Shown: piece by piece, positions 53,272 through 61,933 of the stretch
Position numbering within the stretch: the stretch's first letter is position 1
Layout of the letters: each line of letters begins with the position of its first letter
NCBI GenBank assembly: GCA_027489335.1
Contig: JAIXZX010000001.1
Span: 248,001 to 312,000, forward strand
Reading direction: 5' to 3'
DNA length: 64,000 nucleotides
DNA from: Caulobacteraceae bacterium
Lineage (GTDB): Bacteria; Pseudomonadota; Alphaproteobacteria; Caulobacterales; Caulobacteraceae
Made by a program: the position numbers and the translations under genes
The notes under the pieces: generated by a model
What the model was told of the DNA's origin: nothing
The model's input: the letters and a program-made list of their open reading frames with translations, nothing else
Database searches by the model: none

Positions 53272-55131
53272 ATGCGCATCCATCGCCTTCCCCCCGAAAC
53301 CGTCAACCGCATCGCCGCCGGCGAGGTGGTCGAGCGGCCGGCCAGCGCCATCAAGGAGCTGGTCGAGAATGCGCTGGACGCCGGCGCGCGGCAGATCGAG
53401 GTCCAGGTGGAGGGGGGCGGTCTGACCCGCATCCTGGTGGCCGATGATGGCTTTGGCCTGTCGCCCGAGGAATTGCTGCTGGCGGTGGAACGGCACGCCA
53501 CCTCCAAGCTCCTGCCCGATGACGCCGGCGACTATGACCTGCTGCGCATCGCCACCCTGGGCTTTCGCGGCGAAGCCCTGCCCTCCATCGGTTCGGTGGC
53601 CCGCCTCTCCATCACCAGCCGCGCCCGCGGCGCCACTGACGCTCATGCCCTGCGGGTCGACGGTGGGGCCATGGGCCAGGTGTCGCCTGCGGCCTTTCCT
53701 GGCCCGCACGGGGCGCGGGTCGAGGTCCGCGACCTGTTCTACGCCACGCCGGCCCGCCTCAAATTCATGAAGTCCGAGCGGGCCGAGGCCATGGCCATCG
53801 CCGAGGAGATCAAGCGCCAGGCCATGGCCCATGAGGCCGTCAGCTTCAGCCTGGAGATCGACGGGCGAAAGGTCCTGCGCCTGCCCGCCGAGCCAGAAGG
53901 AGATGTGGGGCGACTGGCGCGGCTCTCGGCCATCATGGGGCGGGAGTTTTCCGAAAACGCCCTGCTGATCGATCACGTCCGCGAGGGCGTACGCCTGTCC
54001 GGCTATGCCGGCCTGCCGACCCTGAACCGCGGCAATGCGGCCCACCAGTATCTGTTCGTCAATGGCCGGCCCGTCCGCGACCGTCTGCTGCAGGGCGCCC
54101 TGCGCGGCGCCTATGCCGACTTCCTGGCGAGGGACCGCCATCCCTTGACGGCGCTGTTCCTCGAGCTTGATCCGGCCCTGGTGGATGTGAACGTTCACCC
54201 GGCCAAGGCCGAGGTCCGGTTCCGCGACCCCGCCCTGGTGCGGGGCCTGATCGTCGGGGGTCTGCGCCACGCCCTGGCTGGCGCCGGCCACCGAGCCTCG
54301 ACCACGGTGGCCGCTGACGCCCTGCAGGGCCTGCGGCCGGGGATGACGCCGGCGCCGGCTTATCGCCCCGGCCCCTCGGCCCAGGGCTTTTCCAGCTGGA
54401 GCGGCGGCGGCTGGGGCCAGGCCCTGGCCCAGGCGATCCCGGGCCTCAGCGAAACCTCCGCCCGCCACGAACCGACCTATGAGCCTGCGCCGGGCGCGTC
54501 TGGCTTTGCTGAGGGGGACCAGGTCCCCGCCCCGACGCTGGACCTGGTGGACTATCCCCTGGGCGCGGCCCGAGCCCAGGTGCACGAGACCTATATCGTC
54601 GCCCAGACCCGCGACGGCGTGGTCATTGTCGACCAGCACGCCGCCCATGAGCGGCTGGTCTATGAAAAGATGAAGGCCGAGATGGCGGTGGGCGCAGTAG
54701 CCCGTCAGGCCCTGCTGATCCCCGAGGTGGTCGAGCTGGACCCCGCCGAGGCCGAGCGGGTCGTGGCCCGCGCCGAGGAGCTTGCGGCGCTGGGCCTCAT
54801 CATCGAGCCCTTTGGGGCCGGCGCGGTGCTGGTGCGGGAGACGCCGGCCCTGCTGGGGACGACGGACGCCGCAGGCCTGGTGCGCGACATCGCTGACGAC
54901 CTCGCCGAGACCGACCAGGCCCTGGCCCTGAAAGAACGTCTGGCCGAGGTCTGTTCCACCATGGCCTGCCACGGCTCGGTCCGGGCCGGCCGGCGGCTGA
55001 CGGCGCAGGAGATGAACGCCCTGCTCCGCCAGATGGAGGCCACCCCCCATTCGGGCCAGTGCAACCATGGGCGTCCGACCTATGTGGAGCTCAAGCTCGC
55101 CGACATCGAGCGGCTGTTCGGCCGGCGCTAG
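53272..55131 (+). CDS. mutL: DNA mismatch repair protein MutL
   Basis: A 619-residue MutL. The GHKL ATPase N-domain has [32 protein letters not shown] (ATP-binding Asn), ILVADDGFG and HATSKL, with [16 protein letters not shown]. The DNA-binding middle has [13 protein letters not shown] and [17 protein letters not shown] variable Pro/Gly-rich linker (about 365-430) precedes the dimerisation C-domain with [32 protein letters not shown] and [10 protein letters not shown]. The DQHAxHE and ACxxAxRA-like motifs suggest an endonuclease-competent MutL. mutS is not in the window. It converges on a MerR gene 3 bp away. Confidence 0.96.
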   Translation: MRIHRLPPETVNRIAAGEVVERPASAIKELVENALDAGARQIEVQVEGGGLTRILVADDGFGLSPEELLLAVERHATSKLLPDDAGDYDLLRIATLGFRGEALPSIGSVARLSITSRARGATDAHALRVDGGAMGQVSPAAFPGPHGARVEVRDLFYATPARLKFMKSERAEAMAIAEEIKRQAMAHEAVSFSLEIDGRKVLRLPAEPEGDVGRLARLSAIMGREFSENALLIDHVREGVRLSGYAGLPTLNRGNAAHQYLFVNGRPVRDRLLQGALRGAYADFLARDRHPLTALFLELDPALVDVNVHPAKAEVRFRDPALVRGLIVGGLRHALAGAGHRASTTVAADALQGLRPGMTPAPAYRPGPSAQGFSSWSGGGWGQALAQAIPGLSETSARHEPTYEPAPGASGFAEGDQVPAPTLDLVDYPLGAARAQVHETYIVAQTRDGVVIVDQHAAHERLVYEKMKAEMAVGAVARQALLIPEVVELDPAEAERVVARAEELAALGLIIEPFGAGAVLVRETPALLGTTDAAGLVRDIADDLAETDQALALKERLAEVCSTMACHGSVRAGRRLTAQEMNALLRQMEATPHSGQCNHGRPTYVELKLADIERLFGRR

Positions 55132-55134
55132 AGC

Positions 55135-55908
55135 CTAGGAGAGCTCCCGTTCAGCGAACGCCCGCAACGCCACGCCCAGATACTCGGTGAGGCCGGCGCA
55201 ACGGGCCTCATATCGGGCGCGAAACTCCGGATGATCCTCATAGAGACGGCTGAGGCCCTCGAAGGCCGCGCGGTCGGGGGCGCGGTTCCAGGCGGCGGCG
55301 ATCCAGTCGCACCAGCGCCGGGCCAGCGCCTGCGTCGCCGCCGAGTCGGCGGGCGCGCCCGCCTGCAAGGCCTGGGCGAACGCCGCCTCCAGCGCCTCGC
55401 CCTGCGCCACCAGGTCCTGCGCCGCCGACGCCCCCATGGCCGCCAGTCCGGCCTTGGACTGGGCGACCCGGTCGTCCATCCCGCCGCCGTAGCGCTCGGT
55501 GAGCCAGGCTTCGTGGCGGGCTTGAGTCTCAGGTTCAAAGCCCAGATACATCTTCGTCTCGTCCATCTTCGTCGCTCCTTCGAGGGCGGCGAGGGTCACA
55601 TCGATGGTTTCGATCAGTTGACGGCCGCGAGCCACCTGCTGGCGGAGCCGCTCCCGATGGGATCGCAGCGCCGAGACCCGGTCGAAACCGGGGTCGTCCA
55701 ACAGGGCGGCGATGGCCGCCAGCGGCATGCCGAGCTCCCGGTGGAAGAGGACCTGCTGCAGACGCAGCAGGGCTTCACGCCCGTAATATCGGTATCCATT
55801 GGCGCCCATTCGCGTGGGCTTGAGCAGGCCGATCTCGTCGTAATGGTGCAGGGTGCGCACGCTCACGCCCGAGAGCCGGGCCACCGTCTTGACTGTGTAA
55901 TCCGTCAC
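55135..55908 (-). CDS. SkgA-like MerR-family regulator with TipAS domain
   Basis: A 257-residue regulator: an N-terminal MerR winged helix (TVKTVARLSGVSVRTLHHYD, IGLLKP, NGYRYYG), a coiled-coil dimerisation helix, and a C-terminal TipAS ligand-binding domain (about 125-255, GFEPETQARHEAWL, LTEYLGVALRAFAE). The architecture and many residues match Caulobacter SkgA, which controls katG in stationary phase, and Streptomyces TipA. The start is a GTG at 55908. The ligand is unknown. It sits downstream of the hybrid kinase on the same strand with a 65-bp gap between. Confidence 0.88.
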   Translation of the reverse strand: MTDYTVKTVARLSGVSVRTLHHYDEIGLLKPTRMGANGYRYYGREALLRLQQVLFHRELGMPLAAIAALLDDPGFDRVSALRSHRERLRQQVARGRQLIETIDVTLAALEGATKMDETKMYLGFEPETQARHEAWLTERYGGGMDDRVAQSKAGLAAMGASAAQDLVAQGEALEAAFAQALQAGAPADSAATQALARRWCDWIAAAWNRAPDRAAFEGLSRLYEDHPEFRARYEARCAGLTEYLGVALRAFAERELS

Positions 55909-55973
55909 GAAACCTCGTCCTCGCCGATGGACAAGGCAGATGGGCCCTCACGAAGGGTGAGGGTCAAGCCGCT

Positions 55974-57620
55974 TCAAGCCGCGATCACGGCCGGCGGGAC
56001 CGCCGGGGCGTCCAGCAGCCGGAACATGGTCTCGTACAGTCGCTCGGCCTTGATCGGCTTCTCGACCACCGCGTTCATGCCTTCGGCCAGATAGGTCGCG
56101 GCGTCCCAGGGATCGGCGTTGGCGGTGAGCGCAATGATCGGCACGCCAGCGGTCGGACCGCCGCCTGCGCGGATCAGGCGTGTGGCCGCGACCCCGTCCA
56201 GGCGAGGCATCTTGATGTCCATCAGGATGATGTCGAAGGCCCCGCCGGCCGCCGCCGCCACAGCGGCCTCGCCGTCCTCCACCGCGTGGGCCTCACCGCC
56301 GACCATCTCACACAGGGTGGCGGCCACCAGGCGGTTGGTGGCGTTGTCGTCGGCGATCAGGACCCGGAAGGCGCGAGGGCTGACCTCGTCGCCCTCGCCG
56401 GCCGTCTGCAGAGCGTCGCCTGGCGGAACGTCATAGAGGGGGATGTGAAACCGGAAGGTCGAACCCTGGCCCGGGTTTCGGCGCGCCTCGATGCCGCCGC
56501 CCATCCGGGTGACAAGCTGCTGACAGATGGAAAGTCCGAGCCCGGCGCCGCCCTGGCGGACGCCGTCCTCCGTCTGGCTGAACGGCTGGAAGATCTGCGC
56601 CAGGCGGTCAGGCGGCACGCCGCAGCCCGTGTCGCGCACCACGCCCTCCACATCCAGCAGCATGTCCTGTCGCACGCAGGACAGCGCTACCTCGATCCCG
56701 CCGCTGTTGGTGAATTTCAGGGCGTTGCTGATCAGGTTGTTGAGGACCTGCTTGATCCGCACGGCGTCCCCAAGCGCCCACTGGTCACTGGGGCCATCGT
56801 AGGAGAAGGCAAGGGAGAGTCCCTTTTCCTCCGCCCGCGCCGACCAGAGAGACCGGACATCGTCCAGCAGGCGGGGCAGGTCGAAGGGCTCCTCGCTCAG
56901 TTCGAGCCGGCCGGCCTCGGCGCGTGAGAGGTCCAGAGCATCGGTCAGCAACCGCAGAAGCGTCTGACCCGAGTCCTGGATGGTCTGAATGTAGGGGGCG
57001 AGTTCCGGCTGGGCGAGCTTGCGCTCCAGAATGTCGGCGATGGCCAGCACGCCGTTCAGGGGCGTTCGGATCTCATGGCTCATCACCGCCAGAAACTGCG
57101 ACTTGGCGCTCAGCGCCGCCTGAGCCTGGGCCTCGGCGCGGCCCAGGGTGTCGGCGATCCGCGTCATTTCCTCGGCGTGGCGGCGGTTGGCTTCGCTGGT
57201 GGCCTGAAGGAGCGACAGGGCGCTGCCCACCCCGGCATAGCGTCCGCCGTTGGTGACGATGAAGCCGCGCAGGAGCTCAGAGGCCCGTTCGGCCAGCGCC
57301 TGGCCGCAGAACTCGGCCACGGTGACATCGCCCTCCACCACCAGGGGACTGCGGTTCATCAGCAGGGAGATGGGACGCAGCGCATAGAGGGCGCGGCCAT
57401 AATGGGCGGCCATGGCCACAAAGAAGGCGTTGCGCTCAATCAGGCCGATGGGCCGGCCCTCTTCATCGACCACCGCGATGGCGAGGATGTCCGGCTCCGC
57501 CTCAAACCGATCGTAGACCAGCTGGCCACGGGTGTCGGATCGGATCGGCGGCGCCGGGTCCGCCAGGTCGAAAATCGTGGCCTGCATGGCGAAGGGTTCC
57601 GGTGACTGCTGGCCGGACAC
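55974..57620 (-). CDS. Hybrid sensor histidine kinase with CBS-like input
   Basis: A 548-residue protein. The N-terminal segment (about 30-150; ILAIAVVDEEGRPIGLIERN, PLVVEGDVTVAEF, GFIVTNGGRYAGVGSALSL) resembles paired CBS domains. A coiled-coil leads to DHp with the phospho-acceptor His in MSHEIRTPLNGVL (about residue 180), then the catalytic domain (NLISNALKFTN, DTGCGVPPDRL, GAGLGLSICQQL) and a C-terminal receiver (phospho-acceptor Asp in IILMDIKMPRLDG). No membrane helix is visible, so it is cytoplasmic. It could sense nucleotides through CBS. The start (GTG 57620 or ATG 57587) is uncertain. The partner regulator is not evident. Confidence 0.88.
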   Translation of the reverse strand: MSGQQSPEPFAMQATIFDLADPAPPIRSDTRGQLVYDRFEAEPDILAIAVVDEEGRPIGLIERNAFFVAMAAHYGRALYALRPISLLMNRSPLVVEGDVTVAEFCGQALAERASELLRGFIVTNGGRYAGVGSALSLLQATSEANRRHAEEMTRIADTLGRAEAQAQAALSAKSQFLAVMSHEIRTPLNGVLAIADILERKLAQPELAPYIQTIQDSGQTLLRLLTDALDLSRAEAGRLELSEEPFDLPRLLDDVRSLWSARAEEKGLSLAFSYDGPSDQWALGDAVRIKQVLNNLISNALKFTNSGGIEVALSCVRQDMLLDVEGVVRDTGCGVPPDRLAQIFQPFSQTEDGVRQGGAGLGLSICQQLVTRMGGGIEARRNPGQGSTFRFHIPLYDVPPGDALQTAGEGDEVSPRAFRVLIADDNATNRLVAATLCEMVGGEAHAVEDGEAAVAAAAGGAFDIILMDIKMPRLDGVAATRLIRAGGGPTAGVPIIALTANADPWDAATYLAEGMNAVVEKPIKAERLYETMFRLLDAPAVPPAVIAA

Positions 57621-57717
57621 TGGAGGGGAAGACTAAACGGACGGTGAAGCTGTAGAGCCTCCAAGCGACTGATTATGTTCATATAACCGTCACAATCTGG
57701 ACCGTCGCGAGCCCGGC

Positions 57718-57745
57718 TTGCCTGACGCCGCCATCCTGCTAGCCT
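57718..57745 (+). promoter_or_regulatory. Candidate promoter upstream of the YjhX gene
   Basis: TTGCCT (57718-57723) and TAGCCT (57740-57745) are 16 bp apart, giving a start near 57752. The match to consensus is modest. The gap 57621-57717 before it contains AT-rich DNA (TTCATATAACC near 57681) that may hold the kinase promoter. Confidence 0.35.
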
Positions 57746-57768
57746 GAGCGTCACTGGAAGAGGGTTTT

Positions 57769-57801
57769 ATGTCTCCCGTTGTCATGAGCCGCCGAGCCTG
57801 A
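57769..57801 (+). CDS. Possible ten-codon leader ORF upstream of yjhX
   Basis: ATG at 57769 follows AGAGGG and gives MSPVVMSRRA then stop. It begins about 17 nt after the predicted transcript start and ends 114 bp before the YjhX start. It could be a translated leader that affects downstream expression, or a chance frame; evidence is limited to the ribosome binding site. Confidence 0.3.
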   Translation: MSPVVMSRRA

Positions 57802-57915
57802 GCCGTCGGGGCCGACGTGTCGAACGTCCGGCCGGGTTTCAGGCGCAAATCCCGCAGTCTGCGTCGCCTCAGCGCGCGGACGGCACGGCTATGCCTGACC
57901 ACCGGACCACCTTCC

Positions 57916-58191
57916 TTGAACATTCCCAAACCGCAGCAAAGGACGCTGCACGCCCTCGCCCAGGGGGCGACCCTTCGCCCTGTCCGCGATGAGCGCGGCC
58001 ATATCATCGACGTCGACTGCATCACCGGAGAGGGCTGGCGCCTGACCGATTGTGACCTGGCCGTCTTCCAGGCCCTGCGCCGGCGTGGCTTCATCGCCAG
58101 CCGCAACGGCGGGCCCTACCGGATCACCCGGGAGGGCCTGGCGAACCTGCGCAGCCGGCAGGACAACCGGACGACCTCACGCCTGTGGTGA
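57916..58191 (+). CDS. YjhX family (UPF0386) protein
   Basis: A 91-residue protein that matches E. coli Yjh[51 protein letters not shown] and [20 protein letters not shown]. The start is taken at TTG 57916 because the family begins MN(L/I)xxxxQRTLH there; the longer frame from 57817 has an unrelated Arg-rich extension. YjhX was reported as a toxin paired with the acetyltransferase YjhQ in E. coli, yet no GNAT gene is adjacent here, so the toxin label should be treated with caution. Its 3' end overlaps convergent rsmD by 15 bp. Confidence 0.85.
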   Translation: MNIPKPQQRTLHALAQGATLRPVRDERGHIIDVDCITGEGWRLTDCDLAVFQALRRRGFIASRNGGPYRITREGLANLRSRQDNRTTSRLW

Positions 58192-58749
58192 GTATTTCAG
58201 GAAATGGACGCGCGCGGCGCCATAGTCGCGGGCGTCCAGCTCCTGGAAGCCTGTGACCGTGGGGGGCGGCTCGCTCGCCCCCCGCTCCCAGACGATCAGG
58301 GCGCCGGACGCGAGCCAGCCCCCCGCCGCCAGGGACGGCAGACAGGCCTCACCCAGGCCCTTGCCATAGGGCGGGTCGAGGAAGGCCAGGTCGAAGGCGG
58401 GGCCGTCCGCGCCTGGCCGGACGCCCAGCTGGGTGGCGTCGCGGCGGTGGACCCGGGTGCGGCCAAACAGGCCCATGGCGTCCACATTCTCCCGGATAGC
58501 GCCGCGGGCGTCCTCGTCGGTCTCCACGAACAGGCAGAACTTCGCGCCCCGGGACAGGGCCTCGAAGCCGAGCGCCCCGGACCCGGCGAACAGGTCGATG
58601 ACCCGGATATCCCGCAGGCCCTCTGACCAGGGGGCGTGCTCCAGGATGTTGAAGATCGCCTGGCGGGCGCGATCAGAGGTGGGGCGCGTGTTCACCCCCT
58701 GCGGCGCGGCCAGACTCTTGCCGCGGAACTCTCCCGAAACGATGCGCAC
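58177..58749 (-). CDS. rsmD: 16S rRNA (guanine966-N2)-methyltransferase RsmD
   Basis: A 190-residue SAM-dependent methyltransferase. It has [57 protein letters not shown] (SAM-binding) and the catalytic [12 protein letters not shown] (DPPY). It modifies G966 of 16S rRNA in the 30S subunit. The start is a GTG at 58749. It follows the pseudouridine synthase gene on the same strand with 3 bp between, an arrangement common in alphaproteobacteria. Confidence 0.95.
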   Translation of the reverse strand: MRIVSGEFRGKSLAAPQGVNTRPTSDRARQAIFNILEHAPWSEGLRDIRVIDLFAGSGALGFEALSRGAKFCLFVETDEDARGAIRENVDAMGLFGRTRVHRRDATQLGVRPGADGPAFDLAFLDPPYGKGLGEACLPSLAAGGWLASGALIVWERGASEPPPTVTGFQELDARDYGAARVHFLKYSPQA

Positions 58750-58752
58750 GGC

Positions 58753-60348
58753 CTAGCCCCGGGACTTGGGTCCACGGGGGCCGCCCGACCCACGCGCGGG
58801 GCCGCCTGGGCGCGGGCCGCCGCGGGACGGACCGGCCGGACGCTCACCCTTGCCGCTGGCGTGGGGCTTGCGCTCGGACGACGACTTACCGCCAGGCTGA
58901 GCCTTGCCAGGGGCGGGCCTTGGCCGTGGCGCGCCCGGGCCCGCCGAACGGGGACGGTCCGATGACAGGCGCTCGCCCTTGCCCCCCTGGAGACGCGGCG
59001 ATGAGGAGCGCGGCCGATCAGACTTGGCCCCGTCCGGCCTGGGTACCTCGGTTCTGGCTGCAGCAGGCTTGGCCCGGTCCGGCCGGGGGCGACCCTCGCC
59101 CGCCCGTTCGGGGGCCGGACGCGCGCCCTTGGGGCGGTCGGCTTGGGGCCGTTCGGGACGCCCCTCCCTGGGGCGCTCAGCGGCGGGACGTTCAGGGCGC
59201 GCGCGGTCGGGCCGGTCGGGTCGGTCAGCCCGTTCCGCGCTGGCCGCGGTCGCCCGGGCGGCCTGGACACGGGCCCTGTTGATCATCACCCGGCCCTCGG
59301 CCAGGGCGGCGTCGCGGCCGCTGACCTTGGGCGCGGGCTTGGCCTTAGGCGCGCCCTTGGGCCGCACGGTGATCTTGGCCTTGGCCCAGCCAGGCTTGTA
59401 GGCCTTCTTTTCCACGGGCTTGACTACGACCTGCTCCACCTCAGCGGCGGCGCGACGGGCGGCGCCGGCGGCGCGGTTGCGCTTGGGCGGCGAATAGGCC
59501 GGCCGGTCGCCCTTGGGCATGTCCTCGGGCGAGATGAAGCCGGCGAACTGTTCACGCAGCACCCGGGGACCGACCTCCTCGATCTCGCCGGCCTCCAGCA
59601 CGCCGAGCGCCAGCGGCCCGTAGGAGAGGCGGATCAGCCGGTTGACCTGCAGCCCCAGGGACTCCAGCACCCGCCGGACCTCACGGTTCTTGCCCTCGGT
59701 CAGCGTCAGGCTGATCCAGACGTTGGCGCCCTTGGCGCCTTCCCGGGCCTTGTCGATGCGCGCCTCGATGGGACCGTAGCGGACGCCTTCGACGGTCACC
59801 CCATCCTTCAACGCGTCCAGCTTGTCCTGGGTGATGCGGCCGTGCGCCCGGGCGCGATAGCGGCGCTGCAGGCCGGTTGACGGCAGCTCCAGGGCCCGGG
59901 CCAGCGCCCCGTCATTGGTCAGCAGCAGCAGGCCTTCGGTGTTCAGGTCCAGCCGGCCGACGGAGATCAGGCGGGGCAGCCCGTCGGGCAGGGTTTCGAA
60001 CACCGTGGAGCGACCGGCCGGATCGGAATGGGTGGTCACCAGGCCCGCAGGCTTGTGGTAGCGGAACAGGCGGGCCGGTTCGCGGTCATCCACCACCTCG
60101 CCATCCACGGTGAGGATGTCGTTGGCCTCGACCTTGACCGCAGGCGTGGTCAGGACCTGGCCGTTCAGGGCCACGCGGCCGGCCTCGATCAGGCGCTCCA
60201 CCTCCCGCCGGGAGGCGACGCCGGCGCGGGCCAGGGCCTTGGCCACGCGTTCGCCGCCACCCTCGGCCCCGTCGGGCGCGGCGGGGTCGTGGGCGTCTGG
60301 GGCTTGACCGGAAGGGGGGCGGGGAGTTCGTTGCCGTTCGTGGACCAT
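58753..60348 (-). CDS. RluB/RsuA-type pseudouridine synthase with long basic tail
   Basis: A 531-residue protein about 240 residues longer than typical. The S4 domain (about 30-75, GERVAKALARAGVASRREVE) and the synthase core (about 90-275) contain LFRYHKPAGLVTTHSDPAGR, the catalytic Asp in SVGRLDLNTEGLLLLTNDG and GKNREVRRVLESLGLQVNRL. It probably modifies U2605 or a related site of 23S rRNA, as RluB does. The tail is low-complexity, rich in Arg, Pro, Lys, Ala and Gly (repeated RPERP and RPDRP-like units), probably disordered and RNA-binding. The start at 60348 is on the opposite strand and overlaps the start of tadA by 9 bp. rsmD follows directly. Confidence 0.87.
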   Translation of the reverse strand: MVHERQRTPRPPSGQAPDAHDPAAPDGAEGGGERVAKALARAGVASRREVERLIEAGRVALNGQVLTTPAVKVEANDILTVDGEVVDDREPARLFRYHKPAGLVTTHSDPAGRSTVFETLPDGLPRLISVGRLDLNTEGLLLLTNDGALARALELPSTGLQRRYRARAHGRITQDKLDALKDGVTVEGVRYGPIEARIDKAREGAKGANVWISLTLTEGKNREVRRVLESLGLQVNRLIRLSYGPLALGVLEAGEIEEVGPRVLREQFAGFISPEDMPKGDRPAYSPPKRNRAAGAARRAAAEVEQVVVKPVEKKAYKPGWAKAKITVRPKGAPKAKPAPKVSGRDAALAEGRVMINRARVQAARATAASAERADRPDRPDRARPERPAAERPREGRPERPQADRPKGARPAPERAGEGRPRPDRAKPAAARTEVPRPDGAKSDRPRSSSPRLQGGKGERLSSDRPRSAGPGAPRPRPAPGKAQPGGKSSSERKPHASGKGERPAGPSRGGPRPGGPARGSGGPRGPKSRG

Positions 60349-60828
60349 GATCACCGCACCATGCGCATCGCCCTGCGCGCCGCGCAAGACGCCGCCGCAC
60401 GCGGAGAAACCCCTGTGGGCGCCTGTGTGGTCGATCCGGCCACCGGCGAGGTGATCGCCATCGGCGCCAATGGCCCCATCGGGACCCATGATCCCACCGC
60501 CCACGCCGAGATCGTCGCCCTGCGCGAGGCCGCCCGCAAGCTGGGCAATTACCGGCTGACGGGCCTGACCCTGGTGGTCACGTTGGAGCCCTGCGCCATG
60601 TGCGCCGGCGCCATCAGCCATGCGCGGTTCGGCCGGGTGGTGTTCGGCGCCGACGACCCCAAGGGGGGGGCCATTCTCCACGGACCGAAATATTTCGAGC
60701 AGCCCACCTGCCACTGGCGGCCTGAGGTCACCGGCGGGATCCTGGCCGAAGAGAGCGCCGACCTGCTCCGGGGCTTCTTCCGCGCCCGGCGGGGCAAGGC
60801 TGCGCCAGCGCCGCCAGGGTCGACCTAG
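60340..60828 (+). CDS. tadA: tRNA adenosine(34) deaminase TadA
   Basis: A 162-residue zinc deaminase forming inosine at A34 of tRNA-Arg(ACG). It has TAHAEIVALREAA (catalytic HAE), TLEPCAMCAGAISHARF (PCxxC zinc site) and FGADDPKGGAILHG. The GTG at 60340 is chosen because GGGGAG lies 13 bases upstream and the resulting HDHRTMRIALRAAQ corresponds to the N-terminal helix of other TadA proteins; the ATG at 60361 would omit it. The gene is divergent from, and overlaps at its start with, the RluB-type gene. Confidence 0.92.
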   Translation: MDHDHRTMRIALRAAQDAAARGETPVGACVVDPATGEVIAIGANGPIGTHDPTAHAEIVALREAARKLGNYRLTGLTLVVTLEPCAMCAGAISHARFGRVVFGADDPKGGAILHGPKYFEQPTCHWRPEVTGGILAEESADLLRGFFRARRGKAAPAPPGST

Positions 60829-60908
60829 GCGCGCTCCAGCTTGCCAAGAGCCCCCGCCCGGTCGGATGATGGCTCCCATAAGAATTCAGACATTTTAGGG
60901 AGACGACC

Positions 60909-61784
60909 ATGGGATTGCTCGACGGAAAAGTGGCCATCGTGACCGGGGCCGGCGGTGGCCTGGGCGAGGCCTACGCCAAGCTGTTCGCCAAGGAAGGCGC
61001 CAAGGTGGTGGTCAATGACCTGGGCGGGACCCGCGACGGGTCGGGCGCCGACCGCAGCGCCGCCCAGAAGGTGGTCGACGAGATCAAGGAGGCCGGCGGC
61101 GAGGCCGTGGCCAATGGCGACGACGTCTCCACCGTCGAGGGCGGCGAGAACATCCTGAAGACCGCCCTGGATACCTGGGGCAAGATCGACATCCTGGTCT
61201 GCAATGCCGGCATCCTGCGCGACAAGACCTTCGCCAACACCTCAGAGGCCGACTGGGACCTGGTGGTGAAGGTGCACCTGAAGGGCACCTATTGCTGCGC
61301 CTGGCCGGTGTGGAAGTGGATGAAGGACAACAATCATCCCGGCGTCATGGTGCTGACCTCGTCCACCTCGGGCCTCTATGGCAATTTCGGCCAGGCCAAT
61401 TACGGGGCGGCCAAGGCGGGCATCTATGGCCTGATGCGCGTGCTCTCCATCGAGGGCCGCAAGTACGGCATCCGCGTCATGGGGCTGGCGCCTGGCGCGT
61501 TCACCCGCATGACCGCCGACCTGCCCGGCCGCCAGGGCAAGGAGCCCGATCCCATGAGCCTGCCGGAGAACATCGCGCCCGGCGTGCTCTACATGGTCTC
61601 CGACCTCGCTGCAGACCACTCGGGCAAGGTGCTGGGTGTCTCCTCCCGCGGCGTGCGCGAGATCAAGATGGTGCAGACCGACGGCTTCAATCCGGGCAAG
61701 CCCTACACCGCCCAGGACGTGGCCAAGCACGCCGAGGAGGTGTTCTTCCCAGCCGCAGCCGAACGCACCGCCGCCAGCGCCTAA
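60909..61784 (+). CDS. SDR family oxidoreductase, MFE-2-like 3-hydroxyacyl-CoA dehydrogenase
   Basis: A 291-residue SDR like the (R)-3-hydroxyacyl-CoA dehydrogenase domain of peroxisomal multifunctional enzyme 2. The cofactor motif is VTGAGGGLGEAYAKLFAKEG, followed by the family-typical VVVNDLGGTRDGSGADRSAA, CNAGILRDKTFAN, catalytic Ser in LTSSTSG and YxxxK in NYGAAKAGIYGL. The C-terminal part (around PAAAERTAASA) is longer than in minimal SDRs. It probably oxidises or reduces (R)-3-hydroxyacyl-CoA. AGGGAG precedes the ATG. Confidence 0.88.
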   Translation: MGLLDGKVAIVTGAGGGLGEAYAKLFAKEGAKVVVNDLGGTRDGSGADRSAAQKVVDEIKEAGGEAVANGDDVSTVEGGENILKTALDTWGKIDILVCNAGILRDKTFANTSEADWDLVVKVHLKGTYCCAWPVWKWMKDNNHPGVMVLTSSTSGLYGNFGQANYGAAKAGIYGLMRVLSIEGRKYGIRVMGLAPGAFTRMTADLPGRQGKEPDPMSLPENIAPGVLYMVSDLAADHSGKVLGVSSRGVREIKMVQTDGFNPGKPYTAQDVAKHAEEVFFPAAAERTAASA

Positions 61785-61799
61785 GGGCGGCGCGGCGAA

Positions 61800-61925
61800 G
61801 CCTTGCGTCCCTCGAGGCTCGCTCGCGCTCGCACCTCAGGATGAGGGAGGGGTGTGCTGGCTGAAACCTGTCAGTCCGCCCTCATCCTGAGGCGCCCGCA
61901 GGGCCTCGAAGGACGAGGGCGGCGG
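61800..61925. repeat. Inverted pair of REP-like elements
   Basis: Two copies of one palindromic unit in opposite orientation: the segment with CACCTCAGGATGAGGG (61834-61849) and the segment with CCCTCATCCTGAGG (61879-61892), each next to a CCTCGAGG or CCTCGAAGG half. They lie between a convergent pair (SDR and GNAT), as does the element at 2272-2358, but the sequence differs. Such Caulobacterales repeats occur many times per genome. Confidence 0.7.
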
Positions 61926-61933
61926 CAGGGCGT

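Noticed and set aside
57817..57915. Longer N-terminus for YjhX (start at 57817)
   Set aside because: The extra residues are Arg-rich and unlike the family, which starts at the MN(L/I)xxxxQRTLH equivalent.
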